A stretch of DNA of 64,000 nucleotides from Streptomyces celluloflavus (lineage in GTDB: Bacteria; Actinomycetota; Actinomycetes; Streptomycetales; Streptomycetaceae): the NCBI GenBank assembly GCA_000720995.1, contig JOEL01000013.1, forward strand, positions 124,001 to 188,000, written 5' to 3'. Every line of letters starts with the position of its first letter. Within the stretch, counting starts at the first letter, position 1. Positions 53,682-62,489 of this stretch are shown here, one piece after another. A program made the translations under genes and the position numbers. Under the pieces are notes generated by a model. It was given only the letters and a program-made list of their open reading frames with translations, ran no database searches and had not been told where the DNA came from.

Positions 53682-54992
53682 TCAGGTGCGTCCGGCCGTC
53701 TTCTGGGTGCGGCGGGAGATGGAGTCGATCACCACGGCGGCGAGCAGGACCGCGCCGGTGATCATGTTCTGGATCTCGCTGGCCATGCCGAGCAGGTTCA
53801 GGCCCTGCTGGATGGACTGGATGACCAGCATGCCCAGCAGCGCCGACCAGACCTTGCCGCGGCCGCCGAAGAGGCTGGTGCCGCCGATGACGGCCGCCGC
53901 GATGACGTTCATCAGGGTGTTGCCGGCGCCCAGGTTCTTGGTGGCGCCGCCGGAGAGGCTGGCGATGAACAGACCGCCGAACGCGGCGAGCATGCCGGAG
54001 ACGGCGAAGACGCTGATCCGGATCCGGGTCACGTTGATACCGGCGCGGCGGGCCGCCTCGGCGTTGCCGCCGACCGCGAAGATCTGCCGCCCGTAGGTGG
54101 TGCGGCGCACCACGTAGTCGGCGATGACCAGGACCGCCAGGAAGAGCACCAGGGCCAGTGGCAGGCCCCGGGCGCCCGCGGGCTCGTTGAGCACGTACGC
54201 GACGGCGAAGGCGAGGACGGCGACGACGCCGGTGCGCAGCAGGATCTCGCCGAGCGGCCGGCTGGGCAGGGCCGCGGCGCGCCGGCGCCGGGCGCTCAGC
54301 AGCAGCGAGCCGGCGTAGGCGAGGACCGCGACCAGGGCGAGGCCGTAGGCGGCGGCCTTGTCCTCGAAGTAGTAGCCGGTGAGCTTCTCCACCACGCTGC
54401 CGCCCGGCGTGTTGATGGAGCCCTCCTTGCCCATCAGCCAGATCTGCAGGCCGCTCCAGCCGAGGAAACCGGCCAGTGTGACGACGAAGGCCGGTACGCC
54501 GACCTTGGCGAAGAAGAAGCCGTGCAGGGCGCCGATGCCGATGCCGACGACGACGGCGATCAGCACCGCGAGCCCGTCGCCGACGCCGTGGGTGGTGCTG
54601 AGCACGGCCCAGACGGCGGCGCCGACACCGGCCACCGAGCCGACGGACAGGTCGATCTCGCCGAGCAGCAGCACGAAGACGATGCCGACCGCCATGATGC
54701 CGAGGCCCGAGGTGTAGACGCCGATGTTCGCGAGGCTGTCGGCGGACAGGAAGTTGCTGTTCTTGAACTGGAAGACGACGGCGATGACGATCAGGCCGAT
54801 GATGACCGGCAGCGAGCCCAGCTCACCGCCGCGCACCCGGCGTGCGAAGTCGTCGACGTATCCGGCGAGGCCCTTCTCGCGGACGAGCAGGCGGGGGTCG
54901 ACGGCGGCCGGCTGGGGACCGGGCGCGGCGGCCGGAGCGGCCGGGTCCGCCGTGGTGTCCTCGCCGCCGGAGCGTTCGGTGAGGTCGCTCAT
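53682..54992 (-). CDS. xylH: Xylose-type sugar ABC transporter permease XylH
   Basis: A 436-residue permease of the ribose/xylose (CUT2) family with about 10-12 helices. Typical stretches are GIVFVLLLGEIDLSVGSVAGVGAAVWA near residue 120, GIGIGALHGFFFAKVGVPAFVVTLAGFLGWSGLQIWL near 160, RRTTYGRQIFAVGGNAEAARRAGINV near 300 and AAVIGGTSLFGGRGKVWSALLG near 370. The N-terminal ~40 residues are a Pro/Ala-rich cytoplasmic tail. Its ATG overlaps the xylG stop (ATGA), so both are coupled. Imports a pentose, most likely xylose. Confidence 0.92.
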   Translation of the reverse strand: MSDLTERSGGEDTTADPAAPAAAPGPQPAAVDPRLLVREKGLAGYVDDFARRVRGGELGSLPVIIGLIVIAVVFQFKNSNFLSADSLANIGVYTSGLGIMAVGIVFVLLLGEIDLSVGSVAGVGAAVWAVLSTTHGVGDGLAVLIAVVVGIGIGALHGFFFAKVGVPAFVVTLAGFLGWSGLQIWLMGKEGSINTPGGSVVEKLTGYYFEDKAAAYGLALVAVLAYAGSLLLSARRRRAAALPSRPLGEILLRTGVVAVLAFAVAYVLNEPAGARGLPLALVLFLAVLVIADYVVRRTTYGRQIFAVGGNAEAARRAGINVTRIRISVFAVSGMLAAFGGLFIASLSGGATKNLGAGNTLMNVIAAAVIGGTSLFGGRGKVWSALLGMLVIQSIQQGLNLLGMASEIQNMITGAVLLAAVVIDSISRRTQKTAGRT

Positions 54993-55780
54993 CGCGCGTC
55001 CTCCTTCCTGACCTGGTCCGTACGCGCCTTGCGGCGGGTGACGGCGTTGTCCGAGGCGCCGGTGATGGCGGCGATGATCTCTTCGTGCGAGGTGTCCGCG
55101 ACGTCGAAGACACCGTTGTTGCGGCCCAGCCGCAGCACCGCGACCCGGTCCGCGACGGCCTGCACATCGGCCATGTTGTGGCTGATGAGGATGGTGGCGA
55201 GGTTCCGCTCGCGCAGCCGCTCCACGAGGTCGAGGACCTGGGCGGTCTGCTCGACGCCGAGGGCGGCGGTCGGCTCGTCGAGGATGACGACCTTCGGGTC
55301 GCCGATCAGCGCGCGGGCGATGGCGACGACCTGCCGCTGGCCGCCGGAGAGCGAGGCGACGGGGATGCGGACGCTGGGGATGCGGATGGACAGGGTGTCC
55401 AGCAGTTCCTTGGCGCGCTTCTCCATCGCGATCTCGTCCAGGATCCCGGCGGTGCGCAGTTCGTTGCCGAGGTAGAGGTTGGCGACGACGTCGAGGTTGT
55501 CGCAGAGCGCCAGATCCTGGTAGACGGTGGCGACGCCGAGGTCCTGGGCGTCGTGCGGCCGGGTGATGCGGACCGGCCGGCCCTCCCATTCGATGGCGCC
55601 GTCGTCGACCGGGTGGACGCCCGAGATGGTCTTGACGAGGGTGGACTTACCGGCGCCGTTGTCGCCGACGAGGGCGACCACCTCACCGGGGTGGATCTCC
55701 AGGGTGACGTCCGTGAGCGCCTGGACGGCGCCGAAGCGCTTGGAGATTCCGCGCAACGCCAGCACAGGCGGAGCGGACAC
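54989..55780 (-). CDS. xylG: Sugar ABC transporter ATP-binding protein XylG (single domain)
   Basis: A 263-residue ATPase. Walker A is GDNGAGKSTLVKTISG near residue 37, the Q-loop VYQDLALCDNLDV, the signature LSGGQRQVVAIARAL near 140, Walker B VVILDEPTAALGVEQ and switch ISHNMADV. It has one ATPase domain, whereas the E. coli XylG/RbsA proteins have two in tandem, a normal feature of actinomycete CUT2 systems. The GTG at 55780 is preferred because GGAG lies 9 bases upstream; an ATG three codons earlier (55789) would leave no space for it. Powers uptake by XylF/XylH. Confidence 0.9.
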   Translation of the reverse strand: MSAPPVLALRGISKRFGAVQALTDVTLEIHPGEVVALVGDNGAGKSTLVKTISGVHPVDDGAIEWEGRPVRITRPHDAQDLGVATVYQDLALCDNLDVVANLYLGNELRTAGILDEIAMEKRAKELLDTLSIRIPSVRIPVASLSGGQRQVVAIARALIGDPKVVILDEPTAALGVEQTAQVLDLVERLRERNLATILISHNMADVQAVADRVAVLRLGRNNGVFDVADTSHEEIIAAITGASDNAVTRRKARTDQVRKEDAR

Positions 55781-55949
55781 GTGAATCATCTCCTTCGCCG
55801 CCGTCGCAACGGCGGGGACGGTGGTGCGTGGGGCAGGGGTGTGCGCGGTGCGCTCCGGAGCCCGCTCCCGGAGTGGGGCGGTTACGGGACCGGGCACCGG
55901 TCCGGGCGGCGGGGCCACGGGAGTACCGCGCGGCCCCGGCCGGCGGGTG

Positions 55950-57059
55950 TCACTTGATACCGGCTGCCTCGCACGCCGCCTTGACGTCCGGCGTGCAGAT
56001 GTCGCTCACCTTGTAGACCTTGTCCTTGACGAGCGTGTCCTCGATGTTGTCCTTGGTCACGATCTGCGCGTCGTACAGCTTGGCGGGGATGCCCTTGACC
56101 TCGCCGCTGAGGCTGTCCACCTTGGTGGGTGTCAGGGAGTCGGTCTTCTCGCCCTTGAGGAGCTTGACCGCGATCTCGGCGGTGATGTCGGCCTGCGGCT
56201 TGATCTGCTTGTAGATCGTGAACGCCTGGTCGCCCTTGAGGATCCGCTGGAGGCCGGCGAGTTCGGAGTCCTGGCCGCCGACCGGGACCTTGACGCCCTG
56301 GTTCTTGAGGGCGGTGATGATGCCGCCCGCCATACCGTCGTTGGCGGAGTAGACGCCCTGGATGGCGCTCTTGCCGAGCGAGTCGATGGCCGCGCTCATC
56401 TTCTTGTTGGCCTCGTCCGACGACCAGTCGGGGATGTCCTGCTCGTAGCTGATCTTCTTGACCTGCTTGTCGAGGACGCTGTGGGCGCCCTTCTTGAAGA
56501 ACGGGGCGTTCGGGTCGGTCGGCGAGCCGTTGATCATGACGACATCGCTCTCCTTGGCCTTGTCGCCGAGCGCCTTGACCAGCGCCTCGCCCTGGAGGCG
56601 GCCGATCTTCTCGTTGTCGTAGGAGACGTAGGCGGAGATCTGCCCCTCGGCCAGCCGGTCGTACGCGACGACCTTGACGCCCTTCTTGGCGGCCTGGTTC
56701 ACCCAGGACTTGGTGGCCTTGTAGTCGACGGGGTCCAGAATGATCACCTTGACGCCCTGGGTGATCAGCGCGTCGAACTGCTTCTTCTGGTTCTCGGTGT
56801 CCTGCGCCGCGTTGTTGTACATGACCTTGCAGTCGCCGCAGAGTTCCCTGATCTTCGCCGTCATCAGCGGGCGGTCGAAGGTCTCGTAGCGGGTGGTCTT
56901 GTTCTCCGGCAGCAGCAGTCCGATGGTTTTGCTGTCGCCACCGCCGCCGCCACCGTCGGCGGCCTTCCCGCCGTCGCCGGCCTTCCCGCAGGCGGCGACG
57001 GAGAGCGCCATCGAGACGGCTGCGGTGCCTATGACGACGCGACGCGTCCAAAGGTTCAT
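55950..57059 (-). CDS. xylF: Sugar-binding lipoprotein XylF
   Basis: A 369-residue periplasmic-binding-protein-like lipoprotein. The signal MNLWTRRVVIGTAAVSMALSVAACG ends in lipobox VAAC (Cys near 24), followed by a Gly-rich spacer. The body matches xylose/ribose-binding proteins: IGLLLPENKTTRYETFDRPLM near 46, QFDALITQGVKVIILDPVDY, GVYSANDGMAGGIITALKNQG and VPVGGQDSELAGLQRILKGDQAFTIYK. It captures the sugar for XylGH. Lies 170 bases upstream of xylG and just downstream of the ROK regulator; carries a candidate operator at its promoter. Confidence 0.93.
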   Translation of the reverse strand: MNLWTRRVVIGTAAVSMALSVAACGKAGDGGKAADGGGGGGDSKTIGLLLPENKTTRYETFDRPLMTAKIRELCGDCKVMYNNAAQDTENQKKQFDALITQGVKVIILDPVDYKATKSWVNQAAKKGVKVVAYDRLAEGQISAYVSYDNEKIGRLQGEALVKALGDKAKESDVVMINGSPTDPNAPFFKKGAHSVLDKQVKKISYEQDIPDWSSDEANKKMSAAIDSLGKSAIQGVYSANDGMAGGIITALKNQGVKVPVGGQDSELAGLQRILKGDQAFTIYKQIKPQADITAEIAVKLLKGEKTDSLTPTKVDSLSGEVKGIPAKLYDAQIVTKDNIEDTLVKDKVYKVSDICTPDVKAACEAAGIK

Positions 57060-57134
57060 TGGGGTTGCCTCCCTGACGTGGCCGCGTCGTTGCGGCCGAG
57101 GTGGCTGGAAGTCAACTCGGCCGCCAGCCCACCG

Positions 57135-57153
57135 TCAAGGAGTAAATCCTTAA
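57135..57153 (-). promoter_or_regulatory. Candidate operator upstream of xylF
   Basis: TCAAGGA (57135-57141), GTAAA, TCCTTAA (57147-57153) is a near-perfect inverted repeat in a short AT-rich patch 76 bases before the xylF start. Its place between xylF and the rok7B7-like regulator gene makes it a candidate Rok7B7 site. Confidence 0.45.
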
Positions 57154-57199
57154 CGAGATGACAACGGTGCCATGCGTTAGCTGTCTGAACTCAGGGCGT

Positions 57200-58399
57200 C
57201 TACGCGGTAACGGGAGCGCCCGCGGTCCGCACCCCGCCCAGCAGCGTCGAGTCGCCCATCTCGCTCAGCACCAGCGCGAGCGCGCCCAGGACCTCCGCGC
57301 GGCCGCCGAGGGTACCCGGCACGATCCCCAACTGCCGTGCCGCGCTGGGGATCGCGTACCGCGACACCGATTCGCGGATCGGCCCCAGCACCAGCTCACC
57401 GGCCTCCGCGAGATCCCCGCCGAGCACCACCCGGCTCGGGTTGAGCAGATTGCAGAGATTGGCCACCCCGCTGCCGATATGGCGGCCCACGTCCCCGATC
57501 ACCCGCCGGCAGCCCGGGTCGCCCTCGCGGGCCAGCCGCACCACCCGCGCCATGGTCAGCTCGGCGCCGTGGCTCGGCCGCAGCAGGGGGAGCACGTACG
57601 GGGCGGCGGTGAAGGTCTCCAGGCAGCCGCGGTTGCCGCAGCGGCACACCGGCCCGGCCTCGTCCAGCGTGATGTGCCCGATCTCGCCCGCCGTGCCGCC
57701 GGGGCCGCGGTAGATCTGCCCGCTGATCACCAGCCCCGCGCCGACACCGCTGGCGACCTTGATGTACGCCAGGTCGGTGGCGCCCCGGCCGCTGCCCCAC
57801 ACCAGCTCGCCCAGCGCGCCGAGGTTGGCGTCGTTGTCGACGTACACGGGCACGCCGAGGCGTTCGGAGAGCGCCCGGCTCGGGTTCGTGCCCGACCAGC
57901 CCGGCAGGATCGCCGTCGACCCGAGGGTGCCGGATTCGACGTCGATGGGGCCGGGCACGCCCAGACCCACCCCGATCACCTTGCCCGGTGCGATCCCGGT
58001 CGCCTCGATCAACCTGTTGACCAGCCGTTCCGCCCGGTCGAACCCCTCGGCGGCGGAGGCGTCCACATCGATCGGCTCGGCCTCTTCCGCGAGCACCTGG
58101 TGGGCCAGGTTCCCGACCGCCACCCGCAGATGGGAGTGGCCGAAATCGACCCCCACCACGATGCCCGCGTCACCGGAGAGCGAGACGCTGCGCGCCCGCC
58201 GTCCGCCCGCGGAGGTGGGGGTCACCTCGACGGTCCCGCCGTCCTTCAACTCACGAACGATATTGGAGACCGTGGCCGCGGACAGCCCGGTGCTCCGGGC
58301 GATCTCCGCCTGCGTCAGCGAGCCCGCCATGCGCACCGCGCGTACGACCCGCTCCAGATTGGCCCGGTGCAGCGAGGACTGCGACCCCGGAGTCTCCAT
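57200..58399 (-). CDS. rok7B7: ROK-family transcriptional regulator (Rok7B7-like)
   Basis: A 399-residue regulator. A winged helix-turn-helix (about residues 18-70, LTQAEIARSTGLSAATVSNIVREL) precedes a ROK sugar-kinase-like domain with GIVVGVDFGHSHLRVAVGN near 85, GVGLGVPGPIDVESG, VDNDANLGALGE, GVGAGLVISG and the zinc motif CRCGNRGCLE near 262. The gene is between xylFGH and ngcEFG, the arrangement of rok7B7 (SCO6008) in S. coelicolor, which affects xylose use, carbon catabolite repression and antibiotic production. The ATG at 58399 (METPGSQSSLHRANLER) is used rather than upstream ATGs. Confidence 0.88.
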   Translation of the reverse strand: METPGSQSSLHRANLERVVRAVRMAGSLTQAEIARSTGLSAATVSNIVRELKDGGTVEVTPTSAGGRRARSVSLSGDAGIVVGVDFGHSHLRVAVGNLAHQVLAEEAEPIDVDASAAEGFDRAERLVNRLIEATGIAPGKVIGVGLGVPGPIDVESGTLGSTAILPGWSGTNPSRALSERLGVPVYVDNDANLGALGELVWGSGRGATDLAYIKVASGVGAGLVISGQIYRGPGGTAGEIGHITLDEAGPVCRCGNRGCLETFTAAPYVLPLLRPSHGAELTMARVVRLAREGDPGCRRVIGDVGRHIGSGVANLCNLLNPSRVVLGGDLAEAGELVLGPIRESVSRYAIPSAARQLGIVPGTLGGRAEVLGALALVLSEMGDSTLLGGVRTAGAPVTA

Positions 58400-58685
58400 C
58401 GGCTCATCCACTCCCGCCTGGGGCGGACGGCACGACGACCGTCCGCCTGGCCGCACCCACGTCCTCGGGGGGCGGCTTACGATTTCAACATGTGAACCCT
58501 AAGCAGAACTCCGGCCGGGAAGTCCCGTCAAGGCGTTGAGCGGAGCATGATCGGGAAGTGGCGCGGCCGCCGGCCGTGGTCCGCGCCGCCGGTACGGGAC
58601 GTACGGAACCGTATCCGGACAGACCGCAGGGCGGATCCGCCGTGGCGGAGCCGCCCTGGAGGGCACGGGGCAACGGCCCCGGGTG
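58400..58685. other. Regulator upstream region
   Basis: About 285 bases between the ngcG stop and the regulator start. TTCAACATGTGAA (58484-58496), a short imperfect palindrome, lies 85 bases before the regulator start and may belong to its promoter. No gene seen. Confidence 0.4.
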
Positions 58686-59615
58686 CTACTTGATCGCGCC
58701 GGCCGTCAGACCGGCCTGCACCTGCCGCTGGAAGATGAAGTACACGATGAGCACCGGCAGCATCGCAATCATCATGCCGGCCATCAGACCGCCCCAGTCG
58801 CCCTCGTAACCCTGCTGCAGGGCGATGTTGGCCAGACCCTGGGTGAGGACGTACTTGTCCTCGTTCTGGTTGAGGACCATCGGCAGCAGGTACTGGTTCC
58901 ACTGGCCCAGGAAGTTGAAGATCCCGATGCTGATCAGGCCCGGTTTGGCCATCGGCAGCATCACCTGGAAGAACGTCCGCAGATGCGAGGCGCCGTCGAT
59001 CATCGCCGCCTCCGCCACCGAGGTCGGCAGCGTACGGAAGAACGACGTCATGAAGAAGACGGTGAAGGGCAGCGAATAGGCGATATAGACCATGATCAGG
59101 CCCTGGTACGTCGCCAGCAGCGGTATCCCGGGGAAGTCCCGCATCACGAAGAACAGCGGGATGACCAGCATGAAGACCGGGAAGGACATACCGGCCACGA
59201 ACAGGTAGTAGATGAATCTGTTCCCGGGGAACGTGAACCGCGCCAGGACATAGCCCGCCATGGAGCCGAGCACCATCGTCCCGATGACCGAACCGCCCAC
59301 CACGATAATGGTGTTGAGGAAGAACTTGCCGATGTTGGCCTTGTTCCAGGCGTTCGCCCAGTTCTCGAAATGCAGACTGTCCGGCAGCGACCACGGCGTG
59401 GTGAGAATGTCCCCGCTGCTCTTGAAGGAGCTCCACAGCACCCACAGCAGGGGCAGCCCCACCATCAGCGCCCACACGATCAGCATGCCGTGCGAGAAGA
59501 CGTTCAGTACGCCGCCCTCGGCGCCCTTGCGGGATTTCCTCCCGCGGGCCGCGCCGCCGGTGCTCGGGCCGGATACCGCCGGCCGCCGGTCCACCGCGTT
59601 GGTTTCCGTCGTCAT
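58686..59615 (-). CDS. ngcG: N-acetylglucosamine/chitobiose ABC transporter permease NgcG
   Basis: A 309-residue permease of the CUT1 (MalG) family with six helices. The family EAA motif is AEAAMIDGASHLRTFFQVMLPMAKPGL near residue 190-215, and the C-terminus is FIFQRQVQAGLTAGAIK. The third gene of the ngcEFG operon; its ATG is 12 bases after the ngcF stop. No ATPase gene is in the operon, as expected if the shared MsiK ATPase drives it. Confidence 0.9.
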   Translation of the reverse strand: MTTETNAVDRRPAVSGPSTGGAARGRKSRKGAEGGVLNVFSHGMLIVWALMVGLPLLWVLWSSFKSSGDILTTPWSLPDSLHFENWANAWNKANIGKFFLNTIIVVGGSVIGTMVLGSMAGYVLARFTFPGNRFIYYLFVAGMSFPVFMLVIPLFFVMRDFPGIPLLATYQGLIMVYIAYSLPFTVFFMTSFFRTLPTSVAEAAMIDGASHLRTFFQVMLPMAKPGLISIGIFNFLGQWNQYLLPMVLNQNEDKYVLTQGLANIALQQGYEGDWGGLMAGMMIAMLPVLIVYFIFQRQVQAGLTAGAIK

Positions 59616-59627
59616 GCGCCCGTACCC

Positions 59628-60551
59628 CTAGAACTCGATCCGCTCACGCCGCGCGAAGCGCATCGTGAGAACGGCGAACAACAGCGTCACGACGAGCATG
59701 GCGACGCCCATGGCCGCGGCGTAGCCGAACTGGCTGTCGCGGAAGGCGGTCTGGTAGAGCCGCAGCGGTACGACATCCGTCGCGCCGTCCGGGCCGCCCA
59801 TGTTGACCGACATGATCTGCACCAGCGCGAAGGCGTCCATCGCGATGATGCCCATGTAGACCCACCCCGTCTGCACGGTGTCCCAGAGCAGCGGAAGCGT
59901 GATCCGGAAGAAGGTGTGCAGGCGGTTGGCGCCGTCCAGCAGCGAGGCTTCGTAGATGTCCCGCGGAATGGAGGCCATGGCCGCCGAGAACAGCACGACA
60001 TAGAAGCCGACATTCGCCCAGACCATCACGACCATGATGCAGGCGAGCGCGATGTCCTTCTCGCCCAGCCAGGAACTCTGGAGGGAATCCAGGCCCACCG
60101 CACCGAGCAGCGAGTTGAGCATGCCGTCGTGCGGATCCGGATTGTAGATGTTGAACCAGATCACCGAGATGATGGTGATCGAGATGACCTGCGGGAAGAA
60201 GTAGACGAACTTGTAGAACCCCGCACCGCGCACGCCGGTGATGACGGCGCCCCGACGGGACCGGCCGCCGACATTGAGCATGAAGGCGAAGAACAGCCCC
60301 AGCGCCAGTGTCGCGATCGGTACCAGTACGAGCATGATGACGTTGTGTTTGAGCGCGTTCCAGAATTCGTCGCTGTGCAGCAGCTTGTCGTAGTTGTCCA
60401 GACCGATGCTCTTGGCGGCGCCGCGGAGTCCGCTCCACTCCGTGGTCGATATCTGGAATGCCTGGACGAATGGTGAGATCACGAAGACCGCGTAAATCAC
60501 CAGAGGCAGGGCCAGGAACCCCGCGATGAATCGGTACTTGCCGTGTTGCAT
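59628..60551 (-). CDS. ngcF: N-acetylglucosamine/chitobiose ABC transporter permease NgcF
   Basis: A 307-residue CUT1 (MalF-type) permease with about six helices. Helix 1 is FIAGFLALPLVIYAVFVISPFVQAF near residues 8-32; the EAA motif is IYEASLLDGANRLHTFFRITLPLLWDTV near 200. Begins 40 bases after the ngcE stop. Works with NgcG to move the sugar across the membrane. Confidence 0.9.
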   Translation of the reverse strand: MQHGKYRFIAGFLALPLVIYAVFVISPFVQAFQISTTEWSGLRGAAKSIGLDNYDKLLHSDEFWNALKHNVIMLVLVPIATLALGLFFAFMLNVGGRSRRGAVITGVRGAGFYKFVYFFPQVISITIISVIWFNIYNPDPHDGMLNSLLGAVGLDSLQSSWLGEKDIALACIMVVMVWANVGFYVVLFSAAMASIPRDIYEASLLDGANRLHTFFRITLPLLWDTVQTGWVYMGIIAMDAFALVQIMSVNMGGPDGATDVVPLRLYQTAFRDSQFGYAAAMGVAMLVVTLLFAVLTMRFARRERIEF

Positions 60552-60590
60552 TGCGCTCCCCGGCCCTCCCTCGTCAGCGGTGGTACCCGG

Positions 60591-62027
60591 TCAGGAACCG
60601 CGGTGGAACTTGGTGACGGAATCGTCCTTGGCGAACTCATCGGAGAACTGCTGCGCCTTCTTGATCCATTCGGCGGCCTTCATATCGCCGGTCAGCAGCT
60701 GGCTGGTGAGCCCGCCCATCTTCTCGTCCGTCAGCTTCGGATACCACTCCTGGAGCTGGATCATCAGCAGGTTCTTACCACCCGCCTTGACCACCTCGGC
60801 GGCGGAGGAGAGCCCCGGCGACAGCTGCATTCCGTCGGTCGCGCCCTGGACGGCGGTGAGCGACTTGACCTTTGTCGCGAAGTTCTGCGCATGCTTCTTG
60901 GAGAGCATGATCCGCAGCAGTTCCATACCGCCGGTCGGGTTCTTGCCGCCCTTGGCCACGATGAACGGCTCACTGGGCTCGGCGCGTACGGTGCCGTGCG
61001 GCATCTTGTCGCCGCTGCCGCCGTCGAACAGCACACCGACGGCCATACCGAAATCCTTCGGAGTGGTCGGCGCGGCCTCGTTCTCCACCCAGGAACCGTT
61101 GGGGATGAAGGCGGCCTTGCCGCGGGTCCAGGCGGTCTGCGACTGGATATGGGTCAGGCCCTGGCTGCCCTCCAGGAAGTAGCCCTTGGCGGCCAGCTCC
61201 TCATAGTGCTCGACCACCTGCTTGACCGCGTCGTTCGACGTCCACGCCTTCGGCTCCAGATTGTCGATCGCGATCCACTTGTCCAGCCCGCCGATCTTGG
61301 CGATCTGCGAGAAGAGATTGAAGTGGACGTAGTACGGATACTTGCCCGGGTACGTCCAGGGCGCCATGCCCGACTTCTTGATCTCGGCGCAGAGCTTGAT
61401 CATGTCGTCGAATGTGGCGGGGTACTCCCAGCCCTTGTCCTTCAGCAGCTTGCTGGAATACCAGGTGCCGTAGACGGTGAAAGCATAGTAGAGGACATCA
61501 AAGGCGTCCTTGTGCTTGCCCTTTTCCAGGGTGCTGGGGTAGACGAGGTCCCGGACCTTCTTGTTCGGGTCGTCCAGCGAGGCGGCATCCAGCAGCGCCG
61601 TGAGATCCTGCAACTGGCCCTGTGAGGAAAGGGTGTTCATGTCCAGATGGTCGGAGCCGGAATTGTCGATGAGATCCGGCGGATTGCCGCCGGCGAAGCG
61701 CGGCTGGAGCTTCGGGCCGACCTGCTGCGTACCGGTGTGCTTGACGGTGACGCCGTATGTCTTGTTGTAGTCGGCCTCGGCGTCCTTGGCGTACTGGTCG
61801 CCCAGACCGCCCTTGAAGATGAAGGCTTCGACCGGTGCGCCGTTCTTCACGCCCAGCGGATTCTTCGCCGAGGTCGTGCCCTTGCTCTTCGCGCCGTTGT
61901 CACTCTCACCACCACCGCCTCCGGTGGCACACGCGGAGAGCACGCCCATCGCCGGCACGGCGACGATTCCCAGGGCGGCGGCCCTTTTTACCAGATCACG
62001 CCGGTTGAATTCTGAGGTGGATCCCAT
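60591..62027 (-). CDS. ngcE: Sugar-binding lipoprotein NgcE
   Basis: A 478-residue CUT1 solute-binding lipoprotein. The signal NRRDLVKRAAALGIVAVPAMG carries a twin Arg and ends in lipobox LSAC (Cys near 32), so it may be Tat-exported; a Gly-rich spacer follows. The body has the extracellular solute-binding fold (FAGGNPPDLIDNSGSDHLDM, KLLKDKGWEYPATFDDMIKLCAEIKKSG, GKAAFIPNGSWVENEA). In streptomycetes NgcE binds N-acetylglucosamine and chitobiose. ATG at 62027. First gene of ngcEFG. Confidence 0.9.
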   Translation of the reverse strand: MGSTSEFNRRDLVKRAAALGIVAVPAMGVLSACATGGGGGESDNGAKSKGTTSAKNPLGVKNGAPVEAFIFKGGLGDQYAKDAEADYNKTYGVTVKHTGTQQVGPKLQPRFAGGNPPDLIDNSGSDHLDMNTLSSQGQLQDLTALLDAASLDDPNKKVRDLVYPSTLEKGKHKDAFDVLYYAFTVYGTWYSSKLLKDKGWEYPATFDDMIKLCAEIKKSGMAPWTYPGKYPYYVHFNLFSQIAKIGGLDKWIAIDNLEPKAWTSNDAVKQVVEHYEELAAKGYFLEGSQGLTHIQSQTAWTRGKAAFIPNGSWVENEAAPTTPKDFGMAVGVLFDGGSGDKMPHGTVRAEPSEPFIVAKGGKNPTGGMELLRIMLSKKHAQNFATKVKSLTAVQGATDGMQLSPGLSSAAEVVKAGGKNLLMIQLQEWYPKLTDEKMGGLTSQLLTGDMKAAEWIKKAQQFSDEFAKDDSVTKFHRGS

Positions 62028-62212
62028 GCGCAAGTCCTCGCCTTCTTCAGGACTCAGGCGGTGTACCGGAGCCACCCCGGCACCGCGGGTCAGATGAAGC
62101 TGAGTTGTACGGGATGTGCACCGGGCGTGCTAGAGATATGCGGGGAAATCTTCGGCTTCCCCACAGATCCCCCCGGATCCACGGCCGCGTTTCACCGGCC
62201 GTTCGGACGCCG

Positions 62213-62228
62213 ACAGGTATAGTCCACT
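62213..62228 (-). promoter_or_regulatory. Possible DasR-responsive element (weak)
   Basis: The minus strand reads AGTGGACTATACCTGT, agreeing with the remembered dre consensus AGTGGTCTAGACCACT at 12 of 16 positions. It lies ~186 bases upstream of ngcE. A match of this quality can occur by chance. Confidence 0.3.
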
Positions 62229-62455
62229 TCCGGCCGACTGGGCAAGATCGAATGCAGGGTTCCACAGCAGTCTTTCCCTAGTTGAGACCTCCCCGACATG
62301 CGGCGGTCCGGCCGCGCCGGAGCCGCCGGACCGTGCCGAGCGCCACCCGGTCCGCAGAAGGCGGAATCCCTGCCCCCGCGCACGTCACGGATCCCACCGG
62401 AACCCTTGACACCAAAGCCCGCACCCCCTCTTACTTATGTCTGCATTTACACAAC

Positions 62456-62469
62456 TGACAACGATGTCA
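62456..62469 (+). promoter_or_regulatory. Candidate LacI-family operator upstream of GH92 gene
   Basis: TGACAACGATGTCA has arms TGACA and TGTCA around ACGA, the form recognised by many LacI-family sugar regulators in streptomycetes. It lies 20 bases before the GH92 start, between the promoter region and the ribosome binding site, a repressing position. Confidence 0.5.
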
Positions 62470-62489
62470 ATACCGTTGAGAGGGCTCGC

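Larger units (their letters stand above)
62028..62489. other. Divergent control region between ngcE and GH92 gene
   Basis: About 460 bases with no gene. Contains a hairpin (GGGGAA 62142-62147 with TTCCCC 62157-62162), a DasR-site-like 16-mer, a TTGACA box at 62406-62411 and a LacI-type operator. AT-richer patches near 62431-62470 suggest the GH92 promoter. Confidence 0.6.
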
